Below, piece after piece: positions 11,738 through 22,900 of a stretch of DNA of 64,000 nt. How positions within the stretch are numbered: the first letter of the stretch is position 1; every line of letters begins with the position of its first letter. The DNA is taken from contig SKCR01041581.1 of assembly GCA_019454045.1 (NCBI GenBank), forward strand, positions 1 to 64,000, given 5' to 3'. The stretch is from Zanthoxylum bungeanum. Its lineage: Eukaryota > Streptophyta > Magnoliopsida > Sapindales > Rutaceae. Both the position numbers and the translations under genes were made by a program. Below the pieces are notes generated by a model. It did no database searches. It was not told the DNA's origin and saw only the letters and a program-made list of their open reading frames with translations.

Positions 11738-13597
11738 TTTGGGTTGGTGTTCAAAGTGCCAATCTGGATCGTATTTATGTATGATTCATGAATACAAGCA
11801 ATACTTTTTTACATAATATTACTTATTTAGGGTATCACCCCTTGTCTTTTATTATATATATATTTGATCTAATTCATTATATTGAACTAAATCATGTTTA
11901 GTGATATATATATATATTAGAAAAGACCCGATAATATATAATGTAGTGCGCAATTACAACGTAGCTTGTAATTGACATTGGGAAGTGTCACTACTAGAAA
12001 TATATTATCAAATTAAGTTTCTGGTCAAGATTCATTGACACGGATTGGTTAGTAAAATCCGCTGAGACCAGTGCATGTCGTATATCGTGACTTGGTCCGA
12101 TGCTTTAACCCAACGAACCATGAGTCTCGGGAGAATCGTATAGACGTGTAGGTGTTTATTTGATAAATACTGAACGACTCACCGAAGATTACCTAATATA
12201 TGGTACACCAACGTCAATAGGAATCTTATCGGGTTGAGTAGCATAGTGATTCTTCGACTTGAGATACCACAGTGGATATATGAGTTATTCTCCACACTTA
12301 GATGACAGTCACGTCACCGATCTATTTAGATAAGACCTCTGCCCTCGACCTGTATAGTTCAGCGAGTTTATCTATGGTCGTCATAATTTATGGGTGGGTA
12401 AATTATGGACACGAAATTGGATTTCGTGACGGATATGCCTGAACTTAGAGAGTCTCACTAATGAAATATACTCGTAGAGCACTAGGCCAACTTTTATGAA
12501 TAATACTGATTATTTATAAATCGTTTAACGCTTAAATGAAAGATACATGCAAATGGACCTTTTAGTCATTTCCTAATTAATGTGTATTTGTATTTAATAT
12601 TTGATTTTATTAAATACACATTAATGGTGTATAAGCACACTTTTGATCAATTGATGATCTTGTTACCATTCTAGAGTTGTTAGGCCGCTCATTGATGACC
12701 TAGAATTGTCTTGAGGTTTTTCAAAGTGGTGAGACTTGTTTGGTGTTGTAGGGATTAAATTAAAGTGTTGAATTTGTTTAATTTTGGCTAATTTATTAAT
12801 TGGACTAATTTATGAAATTAGGGTTCTTAACCTTTTCCAAATTTGGGATTTTCATATATGTGTTGTGTAATGATGTATATATAATGTATATTAAATTTGG
12901 TGATGATTGGATTTCATCTTGACTTGTTTTGAACAAGATTGGACCAAATTGCAAAATTTGGAAAATGTAAGGTGCTCTCAGAAATTTGGGAAAATTGTGG
13001 GATTTCTGTTGTGAGTTGTATTTTCATGTATGAGACATGTACAAATCATTTTGGTAGTGATTTGAAATCAATTAAATTTGTTTGACAAATTAAGACTAAA
13101 ATGATCAAAATGTAAAGTATTGGGGTCTCACGGAAATTATGAGATAAATCTGATTATTGGGATACAAATATTTTATTAGAGTATTATGTAATTAAAATAA
13201 ATTAGTTTATTTTAATTGCCCAAGAAAATAATTATCAAAAATTATTTCGGAGTGAAAATACGTGCAAACGGTGAAAAATGGCATTATCGGATAACGGCTG
13301 CCCAAACTGTCCAAATATTTTTGGGGCTGACCTGGGCAGTCCCCATGAACATTGGTCGGTTGGTTCGGCCGGAAACTCGTTTTATGCTATTTTGCAGAAA
13401 AACGTTTTCGTAAAAATTTCGTGGTGTTTCTATTATTTATGTCGTTATTTGATATCGAGTAAATATATTTAAGTGAAATATGAATGAATTATTAATATTG
13501 GATATTAAATAATTTGTTCGTAAGTTTAAAAATTTTAAACTACGATTTCGCCCGAACCACGCTTCTTCCGCTGCGCCGCCCTGATAAAACCCCAACA
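11738..13597 (+). repeat. Copia-0 3' LTR
   Basis: The LTR follows the purine tract, starts near TTGGGTTGGTG at about 11738 and ends CCCCAACA at 13597, about 1.86 kb. Two hairpins are visible: one around 12577-12626 with arms containing ATTAAATACAC, and one near 13485-13512 with arms around a TGG loop. The exact start is uncertain because the usual TGTTGGG is altered. Confidence 0.6.
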
Positions 13598-13970
13598 TCT
13601 GCACAGTACTCTTTTATTGTGTCTCTACACAGCACAGTTCTGCTTCCATGTTTCTTCACCCATATATTCCTCAATGCATTTTTACCTTATGGGAAACTCT
13701 CTGGCTCCCCCTTATTAGTAAGCATAATAAATTTGGATCCCGAATATTTGATTAATGGAATCATGCCTCGTTCAGATCTTATTATCCGAGGTTTACTGGT
13801 TCAGGAGGTCTGTCATCATCCAAATCTGTGGATGATCCCATAGTATCTAGTGGAGTGGGTTGCGGCTCCCATGCTCAACACTTTATTTTGTAATCTCCGA
13901 TGGAACGGGTTGTGTCTCCCGTTACTCGACATCCTCATCTGCCTCCTCTACTTGGTTTAAGGTTTTTATC

Positions 13971-14068
13971 TTCTACAATATTTTCCAGGTTTTTCCAAGT
14001 ATTTATGTTTATGTTTAATTTCTACAATATTTTCCAGGTTTTTCCAAGTATTTATGTTTATGTTTAAT
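13971..14068 (+). repeat. 49-bp perfect tandem duplication
   Basis: The segment beginning TTCTACAATATTTTCCAGG at 13971 is repeated without visible change from 14020. The unit is pyrimidine-rich with a TTTATGTTTATG tail. Confidence 0.85.
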
Positions 14069-14879
14069 TTATGACTTGAATGTTTAATAGTTGATAATTT
14101 GATTGAATAATACATGTTAAAAAAATGATAAATAACACATCTCATCTAATATGTTTATCACTTTTTCCGAACCCTGAAAGCTTTAATTAGTGGAATAGCA
14201 GTTATGCAATCTTTTGGAAAATCTTGAAACTTAAGGTGCAAGCATACCAAGATTCAATAAGTACCTGCAATGTTTATGTATTAAGAAGTTTAGCATATTC
14301 CTCGGTATCTTATATATGGGTTTCACTAGGGCGGTTTTGAGTTTCATATATATATATACTAAAAAAATAAATTTTCTTTGGATTTAGAATCCTAATTTTC
14401 AATTAAATTGGAGGACTCAACCAACTATCTATATCAACTCTCCCTAAAGCCACCTATGGGTTTCATAAATTTAGGAATTGTCGATACGCGCCCTTGTATA
14501 TTTTCTTGATAAGGTGCCCAACCTTCAACGACTGTTTTTAAAATAATAATAATAATAATAAGTTAATGGCTTCATATTAAATACGTCGTCAGGAACCCAT
14601 GTATCCTCATCTTTATTTAGAAAATTATTTAAAAAAACGGTTGGATGAACCCATAGATTTGGATCATAAAAATTAATACTCATTGCAATAAATATGATAA
14701 AAAAAATATATCTTATATCGATAAAGGTCCATACTTTAGAACTCATCGAGTACTCCAAGACTCAGGGCAGCCGCCCTTCATTACCTGCAACAAATGCCCT
14801 TGAGACACCAATAATGCCTGCAACAAATGGCTCCATGAACCCAATCAACCAATTGTTAGTAATAATTAGTAATATATGA

Positions 14880-15410
14880 AGTGATGCTTCATATCCCACA
14901 TAAGAAAGATATAATAACTTGAAAGGGTTTATAAGAGTTCACACATCAAAGAGTTTTGAAATTGGTATAGGCAAAATTGTGGAGGGAAGTTGTTGGCAAA
15001 TTAGGGAGGGAAATATATGAAATATTTATTGGCACTTGGCATTGGACTTGGATTAATGGACTTGGATTTTCGAAATTTAAGTAATGTTTAAAATTTTATT
15101 TTTAATTAACTTTCGAAATAAATTTCCTTCTAAAATTTTAGTTAATTAACAGTTTTTGTTTAAACTAAAAATTGTCAAGTCGAAGGATCTGTCCTTACGC
15201 TAAAAGATGTGTATGTGTCGTTTGAAGTATTATAAATACGTATTTCATCTTCAGAATAAAATATTTCATAACAACTCATTCTCTTACTCTTCTTGTTCTC
15301 AAAAGAAAAATTACACTTTCTTTAACGAGTTTTTGGGTGAATTTCTAAGTTTTGATGTTTAGAAACTTTGTTTGGCTTTATTTATCCTGAACGAATTTGC
15401 CATCAACGCA
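14880..15410 (+). mobile_element. Possible LTR-like promoter segment
   Basis: A run including ATCCCACATAAGAAAG, a TATA-like ATTATAAATACG at about 15228 and a pyrimidine-rich stretch after it resembles plant copia LTRs in general layout. No paired LTR, primer site or target duplication was found, so this is tentative. Confidence 0.2.
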
Positions 15411-15429
15411 ACAGCAAAATAGTGGGGCA

Positions 15430-16727
15430 TAATTTTTCCCTGATGAAACTGGCTTTTAACAATCCCTCCACCTCGGCCGCTACTGCTTCACATCGTACTT
15501 GATTAAATATTCTTCTCTTCTGCTTGATCGGCTTGTGAGCTGGATCCACCGTTAAATGGTGGCTGATAAATTTAGGGTTATCTCGGGCATGTCACTATGC
15601 CCCCAAGAAAAAATATCTGCATACTGCTTTAAAAACTTCAGAAGGTCCTACTTCAGATTTTCCTTCAAACCCGCTCCTATCTTAATGACTTTCAATGGGC
15701 CGAAGAGTTCCACTGACTCCAACTCTTCTACTGCCCTCAATTGGGCAAACTCCTCGGACTGCGCATCTGGAGATTCATCTGTCTCCTCCCCCTATTCTCT
15801 TATTCTCTTCCTCTGACTATCCTTCTCGATACAAAGAGTCTCTTTTGAAACGGTGGCGAAACAACTACTGGCTACCTTCTGACTTCCACATACAACCCCG
15901 ATCCCAGATCGGGTGAGAAACTTCAGATTCAAATAATAACACGACATGGCGGCCTTTGTCTTCATCATAAAAGGCCAGCCCATAATAACCTGGTAACTGC
16001 TCATGCAGTCCACTACTGCGAAGTCCATCATGATCGTCCAGGTGCGAGGGGAAGTCTCGATCGTCATGGCTAGTTGTATCCTTCCCAAGGGGATGACTGC
16101 TGCCCCCTCCAAACCCATACAGAGGAGTCCAGTCCTGGAATACTGTAGCATACTCTACCCACAGTCCGTCCAGGGCCTCCTTGGAGATTATGTTGACCGC
16201 GCTCCTGGATCCACCAAGATCATATCTACCTCAGCTCCCCCTATCATCTCCTTAATTATTAGTGCATCGTCATACGAAAAACTCACCCCATGGGCTTCCT
16301 CGTCGGTGAACATTATTGGGACCGACCGATCTCTTTGCACGCTCGAGGCCTGCCCCACCGACAACACCTCCGACCTTTGGATCCTGCTGTAACTCTTTCT
16401 TGACCGATTCGAGTCTCCGGCCAGTGTCCTCTCTCCGATAACGGTATACATCTGTATGTGCCCCTGCCACTGTCGAGCCGCCATGGCCTCCTCGTCAATG
16501 TACTCATTCAGATAGCCGTTCTGCGCTAGATTTTCCATATGCTCCCGCAGGTCCTTACAACCTTCCGCTGAGTGTCCCTCATATTGTGATGCACACAATA
16601 ATATTTCCCACTCTTCTTTTCCACCAGATACTTCCTCAGATCGGGCTCCATCAAGAGGCCCCTACCTTGAATTTCCTTCACGATCTGAGCCATCGGCTTG
16701 TTCAAATGTGTGTATCCTGCTCATCTG
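15430..16727 (-). pseudogene. Tat-type gag end, protease and start of RT
   Basis: Minus strand from 16727. The end of gag includes a zinc-type stretch (frame 16598-16188). Then comes the protease region, where the usual VDGGSS active-site block reads VDPGARS, so the catalytic motif is damaged. Further on, DFAVVDCMSSYQVIMGWP and TRSGIGVVCGSQKVAS match the conserved segment after protease in plant Tat elements. The fragment ends with the opening of reverse transcriptase (about 15560-15430: KPIKQKRR, then EGLLKASFIRE). Frames are shifted and the rest of pol is missing. Its right edge at 16727 meets the Copia-1 LTR. Confidence 0.8.
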
Positions 16728-18574
16728 TGTTGGACAATTATGACCCATAGCATCACTATTTGTAAAAGACATTGTGGTTTTTGTATAAATTAACTATATG
16801 ACAAAGGAAATTGCTATTTTATCATTTTGTAATTAGATTACTTGAATATATAAATGATAAAAGTCCTTATGATTAGTTCTAGATTAATAAGATATGAGAC
16901 AGTATCAATCCACGAAAGGTTTAATCATTAAATATCCCTAGTCGTAGTATTATCGAGACTGGACATCGATAATACGGAATAGGCTAGTATTACACTTGTG
17001 CACGTTATGGAAGCATAACGGTATAGTTCTCATATATTTGGGTATTAGATACTCATGCAAGTGTAATAAGAGGTTATGTTACCGATGGTACGGGAATAGC
17101 TTCGCTCTGGATAGACCCATCAGAATCCCATTGGTAGTATGACTATGTGTCTATGGGAATCTGAATCAGGGTAGGTGTATTTGGTCTTAACCTGAGACTT
17201 GCATCGCTAATACTTGCGACAATCAATACGCTTTGGTTTTGGTCATCCGGGGCTTTAACAGGTTCTATATACGCATTTTCTAGGTTTATTGAGAATTGTA
17301 GTGTATTGGGTGTGATGTCAAGATGGAAGTATCACTTCAGTCATATGGAGATGATGATCACGCATGGATACATAACTAGTACTCTATTATGTTGCAACTA
17401 TCGGGATAATATGACAAGGTCATGATTATCCGATTAAAGAGACTAGTTGCTAGTGATTCGATATATGCTTCGTACGGGGCAAACACAATTTCAGCCTCAG
17501 GCCTAGCATGTGACATATGATGCTGGATCGTAATACGCAATACTTAGTATACTACGCCTGGTATAGATTATGTATTCCTTAAAAGAATATTTTCTGGAGA
17601 ATTGGGTAGGCACGGTGCTTTGCTAGAAGCCAACCATGTCTTGTAAATCGGTAAGAACGTGGTACTGGGTACGCACGTGTTCGGATAGTCCGACGATCGG
17701 ATTTACTACCAACATATCCAGGAATCTCATTGGTCACTTTCCAAAGATTCACCGATGATGTTTGACTCGTACAGAATTAATCTGGGATTAATTATGAGAG
17801 AAAGAAAATTAATCTAGGATTAATTACGGCAAGAATTTATCTGGGATAAAATTCGATTAGAAAAGAGAGAACGATTAATTTAGATCTCAATGCGGAATTA
17901 AAATTGGATTTTAATTCGGGCAAACGAATTAATTTAGAATTAATTCGTAAGCGACTTTAATAATAATTTTGCTAGGCATAATTATTTAATTAAATTATAT
18001 TTAATTATGTCGCAACTGAAAATTCGTTAATTCGGAATTAAACGAACCCGAGCCCGAGCGAAGTCGCGTGTTGGATTGTTCGACTTAAATTCGGAATTTA
18101 CAAGTGGTGGGACCCACTTGACTTACATCACTAGTTTGACTAGTGATGGAAGTGGTTAAAGGTTAAGTGTAAATCTAAGCTTGCTTGTTTTTCACTCAAC
18201 TAAAGTCCAACACTCTTTGTCATTTTTGGAATGACATTTTACCAACTTGATTTTTGGTAAATGGTAATTGAATTTTGGAAATCAATTACACCACACAAAA
18301 AGCAACTATCTCCCTCTTACAAGCCAAATTTGTCGTGAACCTCTCCCTATTTCTTATTGCTAGCACATTCAAGGAGTCATTCAAGGTGTTAGGGAACTAA
18401 TCCTTGAGTTTGGAACACAAAGAAAATGCTTGGAGCTCTTCTTCTTCTTCTTCAAAAGTTTTGAACTTTCAACATCCAACGAAACCGATCAATGTAAGTT
18501 TTTCCGCAACTTCTTTGAGTATTCACATGAAATCATGACTTAGATGATCCTTGACATGTTCTAGGAACCCAACA
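16728..18574 (+). repeat. Copia-1 5' LTR
   Basis: The LTR runs from TGTTGGACAATTATG to GGAACCCAACA (1847 bp) and is followed by a tRNA-Met primer site. Its first 200 bp align by eye with the Copia-2 LTR read on the minus strand (for example GAGACAGTATCAATCCA). It contains a hairpin ladder at 17775-17948. Confidence 0.85.
17775..17948 (+). repeat. Ladder of short hairpins with 3-nt loops (Copia-1 5' LTR)
   Basis: Five consecutive inverted repeats: 17775 (8-bp arms, loop TGG), 17807 (8-bp arms, loop TAG), 17833 (imperfect 9-bp arms, loop TGG), 17894 (10-bp arms, loop TGG) and 17924 (11-bp arms, loop TAG). All but the third are perfect. The pattern recurs in the related LTRs at 49263-49449, 57403-57588 and 58651-58868 with different arm sequences. 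Confidence 0.85.
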
Positions 18575-18590
18575 ATGGTATCAAGAGCCT
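18575..18590 (+). other. Copia-1 primer-binding site
   Basis: ATGGTATCAAGAGCC directly follows the LTR end. It matches the tRNA-Met primer site with one inserted A (TGGTATC-A-AGAGC). Confidence 0.75.
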
Positions 18591-20772
18591 TTTCTAAGCA
18601 TGAAATGACTTTAGGGTTTATATACTTTAATTTGGGGTTTTTATGTTTTGAGCATGATTTCTTCAAATTGATTGTTTGGATGAGCTTGGATGATGATGAA
18701 TTAGATTTATGCATCTTAAAATTTGAGAAAAATTGATTCGATAAATTTTCCCCAATTTCCTTGCTAAAGCCGAAACATGAACCCTAGGAATATCATGGTG
18801 ATTTTTGATTTTAAACCATTGGATGTGTTTAATGCATAATAAGTATATTGATTGTTGATTTAATTAGATTGAAATCAAAATTGGATATAAATTGTGCCAT
18901 ATTGTCGTGAGTTAAGAAGCATGAAATTGATTGATTTTGCTTCAATTGTGTTGGACATTAATTGAATTAATTAAAGCATGATTAATTAGTTAATTGGTAT
19001 TTTGGAAATATTGATTTAACTAATTAATTAAGGCTATTACACTTTAATAAAAATTAATGTGAAATTTGGAATTTTATATTAATTAAAATTAGTCTTTAAT
19101 TTTGAATTGGGCTAATATTGTTGTTTTGGGGCTTAATGGCCTTGGTTGGGTCAAGCTTGGTTTAGGAAAATTGGATTGGATCCAAATTGGGCCTAAAACC
19201 ATTCCATAAAATCCAAAATAATAATTGGGCCTTTAATTATTTAATTGGGCCTAATGGGCCAAAATTGATTCTATGGCAAATGGTGATTCCTTATTGGGCT
19301 TTGGTTGCCAAAGTCCATGCCTTAAGAATTAACTGAAAGCCCATTGGATTTTAATTAAATTGACATTGGATTTTAATTGGGCCTTTGAGACCCATTTAGA
19401 TTGGATTTAGAATCTAAATCTAAAAGGCGCTAAAATAAGTGTAATTATTTAATTTGAATTAAATTAGAATTAGTATTGAATACAAATTAAATTGGATTTA
19501 AAATTATCGTTCGATATAATTCAAGAATACGCACTTTGAGTACTTATTCTTAAACAAGTTGGACTCGCTCAAATCAAATCGTTCTTTGAACATTGGATGA
19601 TCATTAATTCAAAGATTAATTAATTGGATTAGATTGATTGAATAACATGCTTTGTGTGAATACATGGATGTATTGTATGAATAATGTATATCGAATGGAT
19701 ATTAGAAGGGTGAGGGCAATTTTGGACATTGTTGTAATAAATTTAGAATTTATTAAATTGGACCTGCGTGTCTAGCCTTATATCTCTTGACTCTTTCTAT
19801 TTCTCTTCTCACCAATTCCCCTCAATGTAAATGAGGTTTCTTTAATGTATTATGTAATTAGGTAAAAGTTAGAATAGTGCTAGCAGGAGAGAGGAAATAG
19901 AGAGATTTGTTCTAGGAACAATTTGTTAAATATCCATCCGCATATCATTATTATTTATTTCGCGCCTTATTATGCTTTTAGAATGCATGCTTAAGGGTGT
20001 ATGATGAGACCTAATCAAAGATAATAAATTGGTTGCCAATTTACGCGAAAAACCCTCAATACAATATTAAGTTATTTCCTTCCATTGAGTGGTTCTCTCT
20101 CAAGATCCGAGATTGGCATTAGTTTGTTGGCCAAAGTCAAGATCAATGTCCATCGCGGATGTGTTTGAACCACGAAAGATTTGGTCTATATCGCATGTCT
20201 TGGGCAGTTGTGACTTGTTGGCCAAAGTCAAGGTCTCTTCTTGTTCATCGACATGGATTGCGAAGCTTTCCCACTGTCAATGGGTCCCGCTTAACTGGAA
20301 TCAATAAGCTTGTTGAGCTAAAGCCAAGGCCTAGTTGATTCAGAGGAAAATGTTAGGAAATATATTGGATATATTGACATATATATTATATATATGTTTC
20401 GGACTTGGAGGTCCACCTACTGGAATCAATAAGAATTGGATGGGATCCAATTGATCTTAGAGATCTTCCTAGTTAAATATCATACAGCTTGTTGGCCAAA
20501 GTCAATGTTGTGTGTTATTTAACGGGATCCTAGCCCACTAGGAAACTAGGTTTCCTGAGTACTCAACATAGGGTTAGAGGCTCGCCGAAAATTAGTGGGA
20601 GGCCAATATTGAATTTTCAATTTCGTTCAAATACTTGCCAAATACGTGCTTTCAAATTATTCTCGTCATTTTATATATTTATATTAGTTGGACTAATATT
20701 TTATTATTTTTCTTGTAACAGTTGGACTGTACCCAAAATCGTTAATTGAATAGTTAGACTATTGTAATTAAG
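18591..20772 (+). other. Copia-1 untranslated leader with repeated TTGGCCAAAGTC motif
   Basis: About 2.2 kb between primer site and gag. The second half holds four copies of TTGTTGGCCAAAGTCAA or a close variant, at about 20124, 20215, 20309 (diverged) and 20490. The core TTGGCCAA is a perfect palindrome. Copia-2 has the same arrangement. The first half is AT-rich and holds further inverted repeats, such as 18983-19031 around a TGG loop. Confidence 0.65.
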
Positions 20773-21390
20773 ATGGCTGGAAATATCAATGTTAGGGACA
20801 TTATCATGGGCGAAAATGTCTTTAATGGTGTGAACTTTCCTGACTGGGATATGAACCTCAGGATTGTCCTGGGGGCTAAGAGATTGCTCTATACGATAGA
20901 GAGACTACTTGGGCCTAAGCCCGGAATTGAGCAGCTGCCTGAGCTTAAGCTTTGGAAGACTCACAGTGATGACAACTCAACTACTCAATCTGTCATGCTT
21001 GCTGCAATGACCCCATAATTTTGTCGTCAAAACAAGGGATTGGATCCCTACGAAATGATGTTGAAATTAAGGGACCTTCATCGATCTAACCTTAGATCGC
21101 AGAGGTACGAATTGCAGAAGAAGCTCTTTCACTCTCGCATGTCAGAGAGTACATCTGTTGAGCACCATATGTCACAGATGATTGCTGACATCGAACAGCT
21201 GGGACAGCTAGGCATAGTCTTCGAGGCTGAGACTTCCATAGATTTGATCTTACAGTCTCTTCCTGACAGCTGGAGTGGGTTCATCATGAACTATAATATG
21301 ATGAACCAAGAAAATACTCTTGGAGAGTTGATGGTAATGCTGAAAGAGGTAGAGAAAGAGCTTTTGAAGGGCAAAAAGTGCGAGGCGCAC
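20773..21390 (+). pseudogene. Copia-1 gag, 5' part
   Basis: Starts MAGNINVRDIIMGENVF at 20773. The region NFPDWDMNLRIVLGAKR matches the gag N-terminus of Tork-type copia elements, which forms the particle shell. A TAA stop interrupts at 21016-21018. Reading continues after it in the same frame (DPYEMMLKLRDLHR) up to LLKGKKCEAH, where Gypsy-A is inserted at 21391. The continuation is at 37206. Confidence 0.85.
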
Positions 21391-21961
21391 TGTGGGACAC
21401 AGAAACTGGACGACGCATGTTGTTCCGGGCTCGCGGCCTGGTTGGGAGTACGGAATAGTCCGGGGGACTAAACCGGAGAATAATGGAGTCGCCACTTGGT
21501 GTGAACCAGGAAAATGAGATTTAAGGCCGCACTCACCCCTCGCAAGGGAAGACCTCAAACCGTTGGGTTCAGAATGGTCCCTTACTCATGTCACTTGTAA
21601 TGAAAGGATTTATGTAATAATTTAATCAAGTTTAAGTAACACTTATTTCCAAGAGTATCATGCTTCTAAATTCACACGCATACATCAACAAGTTCATCTA
21701 AATTTACATGTAACACATATCCAAATTTGCATACAGCCTATTAGCATGTAATCTATGTCTCAATTTGCATACATAAATATTAACATACGGCAAGCATACA
21801 AGTTAATAAACACATTATACTCATACATGTGGGGAATATAGATGAACGACACCTACACAATTTTACATAATGCATAGAAACAATCAGGTTTATCATACGA
21901 AGGAATAGCTACTAGGGACAATTAGGTGCGAAATCTGATGAAAATTAACTCAGTTCAGTGG

Positions 21962-22300
21962 GTGCGCGTTCGCGTAGCGTTCGAGAACGCATTCGAACGG
22001 TGAACAGAAGGCTCGCGTTCGTATAGCGTTCGAGAACGCGTTCGAACGGAGCCAGACCTGATGCATGAAACACTAAGAAAATGCGTGCGCGTTCGCGTAG
22101 CGTTTGATAACACGTTCGAACGGTAAATAGAAGGTTCACATTAATATAGCGTGCGAGAACGCGTTCGAACAAAACCAGACATGATACATGATGAAACTAA
22201 GAAAATGCGTGCGCGTTCGCGTAGCGTTCGAGAACGCGTTCGAACGGTAAACAGAAGATTCACGTTCGTGTGGCGTTCGAGAACGCGTTCGAACGGAATC
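21962..22300 (-). repeat. TTCGAACG-rich 124-bp tandem array in LTR
   Basis: GTGCGCGTTCGCG recurs at 21962, 22085 and 22209, a period of 123-124 bp. Each unit holds two half-units with the palindrome CGTTCGAACG and often GTTCGAGAACG. Related arrays with other unit lengths occur in the solo LTR (about 28010-28290, about 56 bp) and in both Gypsy-B LTRs (41670-41875 and 47815-48015). Confidence 0.8.
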
Positions 22301-22359
22301 AGACCTGATGCATGCAACACATTCATAGACAAAAAAAATCCACAATGTGGGACCTCACG

Positions 22360-22900
22360 TATCCGATTGAACTCATCTCACATCCAATTGAATATACACC
22401 AACCGGCGCGGCAAAGCATTGTGGTAAAGGATTTTAACCCCTCCAAATAGGGGACCTTTAATCCGACTTACTAAGCCTATGCACTCGATCGTATCATGCA
22501 TACAAAGAATAAAGAAAACATAATATCAAACTTAGTGTACCCGATTGAACGTATCTTGCATTCAACCGAACACACATCAACCGGCGCGGCGAAGCATCGT
22601 GGTAAAGGATTTTAACCCCTCCAAATAGGGGACCTTTAATCCGACTTACTAAGCCCATGCGCTCGATTGAATCATGCATATAAAGAATAAAGAAACAATA
22701 ATATCAAACTTAGTATGCCCGATTGAACGTATCTTGCATTCAACCGAACACACATCAACCGGCGCGGCAAAGCATCGTGGTAAAAGATTTCAACCCCTCC
22801 GAATGGAGGACCTTTCATCGCACTTACTAAGCCCATGCGCTCGATTGTATCATGCATACAAAAGTAACATACAAAATTCAAATAACAGAAAATAAATAAA
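22360..22900 (-). repeat. Triple 178-bp tandem repeat in LTR
   Basis: The landmark AAGCC(C/T)ATGC occurs at 22473, 22651 and 22829, exactly 178 bp apart. Units include CAACCGGCGCGG and GACCTTTAATCC. The truncated 5' LTR has the same spacing (35197, 35375, 35553), while the solo LTR has a variable version (27511, 27699, 27873). Confidence 0.85.

Larger units (their letters stand above)
7484..13597 (+). mobile_element. Non-coding or eroded copia element (Copia-0)
   Basis: A shared terminal segment is found at 7484-7764 and 13318-13597, each ending ...ACCCCAACA. After the first copy comes a canonical tRNA-Met primer site (TGGTATCAGAGC), and before the second LTR lies a purine tract (AAGTGGGAGAA at about 11723), so the element is in + orientation. 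The 5' LTR keeps only its last 281 bp and the 3' LTR appears whole. No gag or pol motif was recognised in the 4 kb interior. It could be a LARD-like non-autonomous element or an old copia. Confidence 0.7.
13598..15429. other. Intergenic stretch, no supported gene
   Basis: AT-rich DNA between the copia LTR end and a gypsy fragment. It holds a 49-bp tandem duplication (13971-14068), a short ATA/AAT microsatellite at about 14542-14562 and a possible LTR-like segment at 14880-15410. The open frames here show no family resemblance. Confidence 0.5.

Noticed and set aside
13514..13843. 109-codon frame at the end of Copia-0
   Set aside because: It straddles the LTR end at 13597, so it is a chance join.
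22360..22900. 178-bp repeats taken as a free-standing centromeric satellite
   Set aside because: Only three units, confined to LTRs at the same position. It is a part of the element.
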